7,993 nt of DNA from Leptospiraceae bacterium (GTDB lineage Bacteria > Spirochaetota > Leptospiria > Turneriellales > Turneriellaceae): assembly GCA_016788945.1 (NCBI GenBank), contig JAEUSA010000010.1, positions 1 through 7,993 of the forward strand, written 5' to 3'. Positions 1 to 6,183 of this stretch are shown here, one piece after another (the stretch's first letter is position 1; each line of letters begins with the position of its first letter). Below the pieces are notes generated by a model that was not told where the DNA came from, made no database searches, and saw only the letters and a list, made by a program, of their open reading frames with translations. A program made the translations under genes and the position numbers.

Positions 1-664
1 CACCTTTGTGGGCCACTGGCCTTACCCCGATTTAAGCGCCGAGCACAAACTGATTCCGGCAAATTCGTCACGCAGCCGCTATATCAATAACCTCTATGCG
101 CAAGATCAGGTGATAGAACGCATTGTCACGGGTTTTGAAAAGTCAGGAAAATTAGACCATACCATTTTCGTGTTTGTCGGTGATCACGGAGAGGCTTTCT
201 ATCAACACCCCGGCAACCGCGTCCATTCGGGCGAAAGTTACAATGAGAATATTGCATCCCCCCTGATTATTTATTCACCCCGGCTGATTAAACCGCAGCG
301 CATCGAATATGCGACGGTACACGCCGACATTTTACCCACGCTGCTCGACACCATGGGAGTGTCGTACGACGCTCGCCGGTTTCAGGGTGAATCGCTGCTG
401 CGGGGCAAACCCGCGCGCAATTACATCTTTACGTATGGCAACGAAAACACACTTACTTCGGTGAGCGCAGAACTGAGCAAGGTACAGATTCAGCGCACGG
501 CCAAATCATGCCGCAGTTTTGACCTGCGCCGCGACCCGCGTGAAGAGTTTAACCGTGGCTGCGAGCCCGGCAGTGGACAATACCGGGCACTCGAAACATT
601 TTTCCGCGTGCAACCCGGCCTGTTGCGGGGCTATAACGAGTTGTGCAATAAGAGCGGCTGCTGA
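1..664 (+). CDS. Sulfatase-family (alkaline phosphatase superfamily) protein, C-terminal part
   Basis: The open frame enters from the left edge (first full codon at base 2) and ends at TGA 662-664, leaving 220 residues. Early residues include a W-P-Y-P segment. The strongest marker is VGDHGEAF (Asp codon at 182-184), the metal-binding Asp-His-Gly-Glu of sulfatases and related phosphoryl/phosphoethanolamine transferases. A histidine-containing loop and ASPLIIYSP follow, then HADILPTLLDTMG, the usual late element of PF00884 proteins. The N-terminal part, which would carry the catalytic Thr/Ser/Cys and any membrane segments, is outside the window, so sulfatase, LtaS-like transferase and phosphoethanolamine transferase cannot be separated. 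Four cysteines in the last 65 residues (SCRSF, RGCEP, ELCNK and the terminal GC) suggest disulfides in an exported domain; this is inference. A GTG at 8-10 is in frame but is not the likely start, because the domain is already under way. Confidence 0.85.
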   Translation, partial: TFVGHWPYPDLSAEHKLIPANSSRSRYINNLYAQDQVIERIVTGFEKSGKLDHTIFVFVGDHGEAFYQHPGNRVHSGESYNENIASPLIIYSPRLIKPQRIEYATVHADILPTLLDTMGVSYDARRFQGESLLRGKPARNYIFTYGNENTLTSVSAELSKVQIQRTAKSCRSFDLRRDPREEFNRGCEPGSGQYRALETFFRVQPGLLRGYNELCNKSGC

Positions 665-666
665 GC

Positions 667-1914
667 TTAGACGCCCAACAGCAGACGCACGGGATCTTCA
701 ATCGCCTGCTTCACCTTGACGAGAAACGTCACAGCCTCTTTACCATCAACGATGCGGTGATCATACGATAGCGCAATATACATCATTGGTCGGATTTCGA
801 TCTTATCAACGCTTGTTCCCGTAGCCGGATTTTGTTCGCTGACAACGACAGCCCGTTTCACGATGTTATGCATTCCCAGAATTCCACTCTGCGGCGGGTT
901 GAGAATCGGCGTCGACATCATCGAGCCATAGATGCCGCCGTTGGAAATCGTGAAGGTGCCACCTTCCATTTCGGGCAGAGTGATTGTGCCTTCTTTGACG
1001 CGCGTCGCGAGGCGCGAAATTTCAATTTCGATTTCGGCAAAGTTGAGCTGATCGGCATCGCGCACTATGGGTACGACGAGTCCGCGCGGCCCGCCGACCG
1101 CTACGCCGATATCGTAGTAGTTCTTGTAAACGATGTCGTTACCGCGAATTTCAGCGTTAATCGCCGGAATCTCTTTCAGCGCGCTGACCACGGCTCTGGT
1201 AAACAGGCTCATGAAGCCGATTTTGACGCCGTATTTTTTCTGAAATTCGTCGTTGTGTTTAGCGCGCAAATCCATCGCCGGCTTCATATCGACTTCGTTG
1301 AACGTCGTGAGAATTGCAGCGGTCTGCTGCGCCGAAACCAGACGGTCGGCGATCGCACGCCTGAGGCGGGTCATCGGCTGCACCGTTTCGCTCCGCGGCA
1401 GGCTCGCGGCTGATTCTTTCTTCACTGCGGCAGGCGCAGGCGTTGCGGGGGCGGCTGGTTTTGGCACCGCGCCGATTGCTCCGAGTACGTCACCTTTGGT
1501 TACCTGTCCGTGCTTGCCGCTGCCAGCGAGTGCGGTGGTATCAATATTGTTCTCTGCTGCGATTTTTTTTGCCGCGGGTGGCAGAGTGTCTTGCATCGGT
1601 GATGACTTTTCTTTGGGTTGTTCAGCAGCCGGGGCAGGTGAGGGGGCAGGCGTTGCGACCGCAGACGCGGTAGCCGAAGAATCGATAATGGCCACAACTT
1701 CACCGACCGCCGCATTGGCGCCCTGAGCCTTGGCGAGTTTCTTCACCACGCCCGCTGCCGGTGCATAAATTTCTTGCGTTACCTTGTCGGTTTCGATTTC
1801 AAACAGCGCCTCATCGGCTTTTACGGCTTCGCCTTCTTTCTTAAACCAGCGCGAAATTGTTCCTTCGCTGATCGATTCTCCCATCGCGGGAACCTTCACT
1901 TCAATATCGGCCAT
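667..1914 (-). CDS. sucB: 2-oxoglutarate dehydrogenase E2 component, dihydrolipoyllysine-residue succinyltransferase
   Basis: A 415-residue protein that moves the succinyl group from the E1-bound intermediate to CoA in the cytoplasmic 2-oxoglutarate dehydrogenase complex of the TCA cycle. A lipoyl domain spans about 1-77, with the lipoylated Lys44 in [14 protein letters not shown]. An Ala/Pro linker (about 80-105) and an E1/E3-binding domain (about 110-147, [11 protein letters not shown]...[11 protein letters not shown]) follow, then a second Ala/Pro linker. The catalytic domain from about 175 ends with [13 protein letters not shown], where His386 and Asp390 match the active-site pair of E2 acyltransferases. 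Residues such as [18 protein letters not shown] and [14 protein letters not shown] fit SucB better than pyruvate dehydrogenase E2. Length is close to E. coli SucB (about 405). The ATG at 1912-1914 begins the lipoyl domain correctly, but no Shine-Dalgarno sequence precedes it. sucA and lpd are not adjacent on the visible side; the gene is divergent from glyA. Confidence 0.96.
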   Translation of the reverse strand: MADIEVKVPAMGESISEGTISRWFKKEGEAVKADEALFEIETDKVTQEIYAPAAGVVKKLAKAQGANAAVGEVVAIIDSSATASAVATPAPSPAPAAEQPKEKSSPMQDTLPPAAKKIAAENNIDTTALAGSGKHGQVTKGDVLGAIGAVPKPAAPATPAPAAVKKESAASLPRSETVQPMTRLRRAIADRLVSAQQTAAILTTFNEVDMKPAMDLRAKHNDEFQKKYGVKIGFMSLFTRAVVSALKEIPAINAEIRGNDIVYKNYYDIGVAVGGPRGLVVPIVRDADQLNFAEIEIEISRLATRVKEGTITLPEMEGGTFTISNGGIYGSMMSTPILNPPQSGILGMHNIVKRAVVVSEQNPATGTSVDKIEIRPMMYIALSYDHRIVDGKEAVTFLVKVKQAIEDPVRLLLGV

Positions 1915-2051
1915 GGTTGGGAGACCGATTTTTGAGCTGGTACGTCAACCGTTAAGGGATTATTACGGGGTACGGAGCACGCGTTCGGTTATGCCCGAAA
2001 TTCGAAGCGAATTTCGTTTGCGGCTTGTCTCACAAATTATTTCAAGCAGGT
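1915..2051. promoter_or_regulatory. Divergent sucB/glyA intergenic region
   Basis: This 137-bp gap separates the starts of sucB (left, - strand) and glyA (right, + strand), so it must hold the promoters for both directions unless they lie further inside the genes. I find no convincing -35/-10 pair. The best -10-like string for sucB is TAATAAT on the - strand (1959-1965), without a good -35 partner. For glyA nothing matches well. The clearest structure is the inverted repeat at 1996-2016, listed separately. The hexamer GGTACG occurs twice (1939-1944 and 1969-1974), 30 bp apart on the same strand; that may be chance. Confidence 0.5.
1996..2016. promoter_or_regulatory. Perfect 9-bp inverted repeat upstream of glyA (operator or leader hairpin)
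   Basis: The arms CGAAATTCG (1996-2004) and CGAATTTCG (2008-2016) are exact reverse complements separated by AAG. The repeat ends 35 bp before the preferred glyA ATG. It could be a binding site for a dimeric repressor or activator of either divergent gene, or a hairpin in the glyA leader RNA. It is not followed by a T-run in either direction, so it is not a terminator. An overlapping shorter pair, TTCGG (1984-1988) with CCGAA (1995-1999), would be mutually exclusive with it as RNA. The role is inferred. Confidence 0.4.
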
Positions 2052-3311
2052 ATGCCCTATCCTTTAATCAGTAAAGCAGACCCCGAAGTCTTTGCGGCGA
2101 TGACGGCCGAAGACAACCGTGAACAGACACATCTCGAACTTATCGCCTCCGAGAACTTTGTCTCGCGCGCGGTGCTCGAGGCCTACACGTCAACGCTGAC
2201 CAACAAATATGCAGAGGGATATCCCGGAAAACGCTACTATGGTGGCTGCGGGCCGGCTGATCAGATCGAAAATATTGCCATTGAACGGCTAAAAAAGATA
2301 TTCGGTGCCGCCTATGCCAACGTACAATCGCACAGCGGCGCTTCGGCCAATCTTGCTGCTTTTTACGCGGTACTTCAGCCGGGCGATACTTTTCTCGGCA
2401 TGGATCTCGCGCACGGTGGACACCTCACGCATGGCAGCGCGGTAAACTTTTCCGGTCTGTACTACAAGCCGGTTGCCTATGGGGTTGATCCTGACAAGCA
2501 CCTTATTGATTATGATAAAGCCGAAAAGCTTGCTTTAGAGCACAAACCGAAAATGATCATCGTCGGCGCTTCGGCGTATCCGCGCATTATCGACTTCGCG
2601 CGTTTCCGCAGCATTGCCGACAAAGTAGGCGCGAAGGTAATGGTCGATATGGCGCATATTGCGGGGCTTGTCGCAGCAGGATTACACCCCTCGCCGCTGC
2701 CTTATGCCGATATTGTGACTTCAACGACGCACAAGACCCTGCGCGGGCCACGCGGCGGTATTATTCTCACGAACAGCGAAGAGATGATCAAAATTATCAA
2801 TTCACGCGTTTTTCCCGGTGTTCAGGGCGGGCCGCTGATGCACGTCATTGCCGCCAAAGCCGTTGCATTCGGTGAAGCCCTCAAACCCGAATTCAAAACC
2901 TATCAGACTGCCGTGGTCGAAAATGCAAAAACTCTCGCCGCGCGCCTTGCGGAACGCGGGCTCACCTTAATTTCTGGTGGTACAGACAACCATCTGATGA
3001 TTGTCAATACGTTCGACACGAAGGGCATTACCGGCAAAGATGCACAGCTGATGCTTGAAGAAGCCAATATCACGACGAACAAAAATATGCTGCCGTATGA
3101 CAAAAATAAACCGGCGGTTGCCAGCGGCATCCGTTTGGGATCACCGGCACTGACCACGCGCGGATTCGGTAAGAATGAATTTATCGAAGTCGCCGATATC
3201 ATCGCCGATCTGCTTGATGCAAAAGGCAGCGCCGAGGCAATCGCTGCGGCGCGCACGCGTGTTGCCAAACTGTGCAACGCCTTTCCGATGACTGCCTTCA
3301 GGCTTGACTGA
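2052..3311 (+). CDS. glyA: Serine hydroxymethyltransferase
   Basis: A PLP enzyme of the cytoplasm that interconverts serine plus tetrahydrofolate with glycine plus 5,10-methylene-tetrahydrofolate, the main source of one-carbon units. Family signatures run the whole length: [11 protein letters not shown] near the start, [16 protein letters not shown], and [33 protein letters not shown] carries the PLP-binding lysine, Lys228 in this numbering. [11 protein letters not shown] and [14 protein letters not shown] lie near the C-terminus. From the ATG at 2052 the protein is 419 residues, matching the usual 415-420 and placing ISKADPEVF where the family normally begins. An upstream in-frame TTG at 2025 would add nine residues; neither start has a well-placed Shine-Dalgarno. 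It is the first gene of the + strand cluster, with the next start 3 bp after its stop. Confidence 0.97.
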   Translation: MPYPLISKADPEVFAAMTAEDNREQTHLELIASENFVSRAVLEAYTSTLTNKYAEGYPGKRYYGGCGPADQIENIAIERLKKIFGAAYANVQSHSGASANLAAFYAVLQPGDTFLGMDLAHGGHLTHGSAVNFSGLYYKPVAYGVDPDKHLIDYDKAEKLALEHKPKMIIVGASAYPRIIDFARFRSIADKVGAKVMVDMAHIAGLVAAGLHPSPLPYADIVTSTTHKTLRGPRGGIILTNSEEMIKIINSRVFPGVQGGPLMHVIAAKAVAFGEALKPEFKTYQTAVVENAKTLAARLAERGLTLISGGTDNHLMIVNTFDTKGITGKDAQLMLEEANITTNKNMLPYDKNKPAVASGIRLGSPALTTRGFGKNEFIEVADIIADLLDAKGSAEAIAAARTRVAKLCNAFPMTAFRLD

Positions 3312-3314
3312 CCG

Positions 3315-3749
3315 ATGCGTTACTTCGCAGCCTTGGGCTTTATTGCTGGCCTGACTTTCGTTTTTGCCGCACCGCTCACGGTGCAGGAGAAAAAAGCCGT
3401 CAGACGGGAGATGATTGAATCAGATATTGCACTGCGCAATCTGGCGAGTATCATCGCGACCTCAGATCGCAAAATGCTCGACGATACGCTGACGCGCCTC
3501 GTGACCTATCAAATTAAAGACCACCCCGAATTGGGTAAAACTTTCCGCACTGTCGTTCAGCGCTGGGAGGCGAGCGGCGCCGCAAAATTCGGTACACAAA
3601 TTCAGCGCGAAGCCTCGGCGATGCGCGATTATACCAATGCGCGGGCGAAGTTCAATGCCGACGACTGGGCGCGTATCTCTCAGGGTATGATAAAAATTAT
3701 GGCATCATGCCGCGGCTGTCACGATATCACACGCAAGGATAAACAATGA
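3315..3749 (+). CDS. Exported class II (cytochrome c'/c-556-like) cytochrome c
   Basis: A 144-residue protein beginning with a signal peptide: Arg2, a hydrophobic run to about Phe17, and a plausible cut after Ala18 in FVFA-AP. The mature part (about 126 residues) is predicted mostly helical and has a single CxxCH haem-attachment motif at the very C-terminus (SCRGCHDITRK; Cys132, Cys135, His136). A single C-terminal CxxCH in a small helical exported protein is the arrangement of class II cytochromes c, which are four-helix bundles, and the length fits. Met33 in RREM is a candidate sixth haem ligand as in c-556-type members; this is inference. Expected roles are periplasmic electron transfer or, for five-coordinate forms, NO binding. 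There is no strong Shine-Dalgarno; the start lies 3 bp after the glyA stop, suggesting translational coupling. The stop overlaps the lepB start as ATGA. Family assignment rests on motif position and size, not on an alignment. Confidence 0.72.
   Translation: MRYFAALGFIAGLTFVFAAPLTVQEKKAVRREMIESDIALRNLASIIATSDRKMLDDTLTRLVTYQIKDHPELGKTFRTVVQRWEASGAAKFGTQIQREASAMRDYTNARAKFNADDWARISQGMIKIMASCRGCHDITRKDKQ
3735..3739 (+). promoter_or_regulatory. Ribosome binding site of lepB
   Basis: AAGGA lies 6 nt before the ATG at 3746, inside the last codons of the cytochrome gene. With the ATGA overlap it fixes the lepB start and indicates coupled translation of the two genes. Confidence 0.65.
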
Positions 3750-4705
3750 AAAGATTTTATGAACGTTATTTTGCCTTTCGCGAGGCGGTACACCACAACC
3801 GGCTGTTCGGCAGCGTCTTTTCGCTGGCAGGACTCGTGGCGTTTGTTTTTGCCATTAAAACGAGTGTGCTGGACGCGAACAATATTCCTTCGCCGTCGAT
3901 GGAGCCCACACTGATGATCGGCGATTTTCTGTTTGTCAACAAGATGCGCTATACGATTGATTTACCCTATACCAATATCCATTTGATCCGCATTTCTGAA
4001 CCGCAGCGCGGTGATATCGTGACGTTTACCCCGCCGCAAGATTCTTCGCAGGTGATGGGCAAGACGTTGGTTAAGCGCGTGGTCGGCGTGCCGGGTGATA
4101 TTGTCGAAGTCAACCATCACGAAGTCACCATCTCGGGAAAAAAATATACGGTGACAAAAACGGAAAACGCCGAGTTGCAGAAGACTCTGCAAAACGGCCG
4201 CACCGCGGAAACCGAGCAGCTGTACTTTGAAAAGGTTATTGATCCCAAATCTGGGCGGCTCGTCGTCGAGCACCACATCATGAAACCGAAACTCGGTAGT
4301 AACCTGATGATGGCGACCCCGATGCGCAAGTGGGTAATCCCCGAAAAAATGTACCTCATGATGGGTGACAACAGGGGACACAGCCTCGATTGCCGCGCCT
4401 GCGAAATGGTCGACGGCAAAAATCGCCCCGCGTGTGAAGAATTTAATAAATGCATGCAAAATGCTGGCGATAAGGCGGCAGAAGCCGAATGCCTCAAAAT
4501 CTATAACGAAAATAACGGCAAAGAATGGGGCCTGATTCACCGCGATAACATACACGGCAAGGTGTACCTGTCCTACCTGTCGGTCAACTGGGGCAATGGC
4601 AGCGGCCAAGAGCTCAACCCGATTGTAAATTTGTGGCATACCATTACCGGCCGTTTCAGCGGGGTCTACGTTCGCTGGGAGAGACTTTTCAGAAGGATAT
4701 ACTGA
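3746..4705 (+). CDS. lepB: Signal peptidase I with cysteine-rich C-terminal insertion
   Basis: A membrane-bound serine protease that removes signal peptides from secreted proteins on the outer face of the inner membrane. A short basic cytoplasmic tail precedes one membrane segment (about 21-42). The boxes appear in order: NNIPSPSMEPTL with nucleophile Ser51; RGDIVTF (88-94); LVKRVVGVPGD with general base Lys110; MMGDNRGHSLDCR (205-217). The Ser/Lys dyad is intact, so activity is expected. Between boxes D and E lie about 88 residues, resembling the beta-rich extra domain of Gram-negative enzymes. Oddly, box E is followed by about 40 extra residues (219-259) before the usual WG...I.GK segment. 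The region carries Cys219, Cys230, Cys236 and Cys249, with Cys216 inside box E. The gene overlaps the cytochrome stop by 4 bp and has a good Shine-Dalgarno. Confidence 0.95.
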   Translation: MKRFYERYFAFREAVHHNRLFGSVFSLAGLVAFVFAIKTSVLDANNIPSPSMEPTLMIGDFLFVNKMRYTIDLPYTNIHLIRISEPQRGDIVTFTPPQDSSQVMGKTLVKRVVGVPGDIVEVNHHEVTISGKKYTVTKTENAELQKTLQNGRTAETEQLYFEKVIDPKSGRLVVEHHIMKPKLGSNLMMATPMRKWVIPEKMYLMMGDNRGHSLDCRACEMVDGKNRPACEEFNKCMQNAGDKAAEAECLKIYNENNGKEWGLIHRDNIHGKVYLSYLSVNWGNGSGQELNPIVNLWHTITGRFSGVYVRWERLFRRIY

Positions 4706-4725
4706 ACGCCGATATATAAAGAAGA

Positions 4726-6183
4726 ATGCGCCGCATCACGCTGGCATTATGTCTCCTCTTAACGGTACAGGCCTTTGCGCAGACATCGCGCTTGGATTCA
4801 GTACGTACGTTAGAATCAGGCCAGATTGAAATCCGCCTGATCAGCGAAAAAGCCGGCGATTTTGACAGTGAACCGGCTGGCGCCGCCGCATTTAAGCTGC
4901 GCGAAAACGGCATTGCGCAAGAATCTTTATCGATTGAAAAGCTGCCCGCGCTCAATGAAACCAGCCGCACCGTAATTCTCGCCGACCTCAGCCGCTCGCT
5001 TGGCCGCCGGCAATTCGCCAATTTCAAAAAGGCCGCGCTGGCTTTCGTCGACAAGCTCAAACCCGGTGACCTCGTGGCCCTGATAACCTTTCATCGCAAG
5101 GTATATCGCGAAGTCAATTTCACCGCAGACAAAGAACTGTTGAAGCGCAAAATATCTGGGCTCAGGCAGTCGGGAAATCGGACGATGCTCTACGACGCTG
5201 TGCTCGAAGCACACCGTATGCTCGCCGATGCGCCGCCGCGCAAAGCCATCATGCTCTATACAGACGGCAAAGAGAATGCATCGCGCATAACTATCGCCGA
5301 CCTGATCGATTTGTACAGCTCGCACCCGGTGCCGCTGTTTGTCGCCGGTCGTCATAAATCTTTTGCGCTCAAACGCATGATTCGCCTTGCGCGCGTATCG
5401 GGCGGCGACGCGTTTCGCGCTGACCAGCCGCGCGATATAGCCAAGGTGTTCCGTTATCTGAGCCGCCTGAGGTCGCAGGAATATCTGCTGCGCTATAAGA
5501 CGCGGCAGAAACCCGGTTCGACAGTCGATCTTGAAGTCGAAGTGCCGGGTGTTGAAAAAAATCTGATCCGCTCATACACCATACCGAATGCGATGGCGAC
5601 AGCCAAACCAGTACAACCCAACGCTGAACCCGTCGCGTTACTGATGACATTGAGGAAACATATGCCCGAAATTCTGCTCTCGCTGATAGTTTTGTTGCTG
5701 ATCGCGGTAATTATCATGTTGTTCTTCCGCAAGCAGGAGATCAACGTCAAAGTCGAAAATGCACCGCCGCAGGTGTTTATTCCCGGCGATGAACTCATCG
5801 GCCATGGTCAAAAGAAAAACGAAAACCAAAAGGCAAAGCTACCGCTCGACTATCACCACGGCTGGCTGGTCGAAAAAGAAGGACCGCATACTGGCCGCAA
5901 ATATCGCATCAACTGGCACGTTGTCACCCTCGGATTTTCCGACGACAATTCGATTGTCATCGATGACAATACCGTTTCTGCCCGCCACGCCAAAATTGAG
6001 CGGCAGGGCAAGAAATTCGTACTTTTCGACCTGATGTCAGAAAGCGGTACGCTGCTCAATGGTAAAAAACTTTTACGGCCGAAAGAACTCAATGATTTCG
6101 ACGAAATCGGCCTCGGTAGAACACGACTGATTTTCCGTAAAAGCTCAGGAAGTTATGACAAAAAAACAGCCGAAGAAGTCTGA
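4726..6183 (+). CDS. Signal peptide-VWA-transmembrane-FHA domain protein
   Basis: A 485-residue protein not matched to a named family. Residues 1-18 form a signal peptide (RR, hydrophobic core, cut after AFA). A VWA domain spans about 82-250 with the metal-ion-dependent adhesion site intact: DLSRS (Asp87, Ser89, Ser91), Thr153 in GNRTMLYDA, and Asp180 in YTDGKEN. Residues 315-334 (EILLSLIVLLLIAVIIMLFF) are a clear membrane helix followed by RKQE, so the VWA part should be periplasmic and the rest cytoplasmic. A linker leads to an FHA domain (about 379-476) with IVIDDNTVSARHAKI (Ser418, His421) and SGTLLNG (Asn445). The usual Gly-Arg at its start is Gly403-Phe404. VWA domains bind protein partners through a metal ion and FHA domains bind phosphothreonine peptides, so a role linking envelope state to cytoplasmic partners is possible; this is inference. 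The start has only a weak AAGAAGA ribosome site. Its 3' end overlaps the TraB gene by 29 bp. Confidence 0.85.
   Translation: MRRITLALCLLLTVQAFAQTSRLDSVRTLESGQIEIRLISEKAGDFDSEPAGAAAFKLRENGIAQESLSIEKLPALNETSRTVILADLSRSLGRRQFANFKKAALAFVDKLKPGDLVALITFHRKVYREVNFTADKELLKRKISGLRQSGNRTMLYDAVLEAHRMLADAPPRKAIMLYTDGKENASRITIADLIDLYSSHPVPLFVAGRHKSFALKRMIRLARVSGGDAFRADQPRDIAKVFRYLSRLRSQEYLLRYKTRQKPGSTVDLEVEVPGVEKNLIRSYTIPNAMATAKPVQPNAEPVALLMTLRKHMPEILLSLIVLLLIAVIIMLFFRKQEINVKVENAPPQVFIPGDELIGHGQKKNENQKAKLPLDYHHGWLVEKEGPHTGRKYRINWHVVTLGFSDDNSIVIDDNTVSARHAKIERQGKKFVLFDLMSESGTLLNGKKLLRPKELNDFDEIGLGRTRLIFRKSSGSYDKKTAEEV
6147..6152 (+). promoter_or_regulatory. Ribosome binding site of the TraB-family gene
   Basis: AGGAAG lies just before the ATG at 6155 (2 nt after the last G, 4 nt after AGGA) and within the last codons of the VWA-FHA gene. 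It supports the 29-bp overlapping start over later alternatives, and implies that ribosomes ending the upstream gene can reinitiate here. Confidence 0.6.

Noticed and set aside
658..684. CTGCTG/CAGCAG pairing across the sulfatase-sucB junction as a bidirectional terminator
   Set aside because: Only six base pairs with a 15-nt loop and no T-run on either strand.
832..1413. 193-codon open frame on the + strand opposite sucB
   Set aside because: Antisense shadow of the SucB catalytic domain, with no ribosome site and no family motif.
3962..4639. 225-codon open frame on the - strand opposite lepB
   Set aside because: It lies wholly antisense to lepB, which has all catalytic boxes. The translation is rich in His, Phe and Arg with no recognisable domain, as expected from reading a codon-biased gene backwards.
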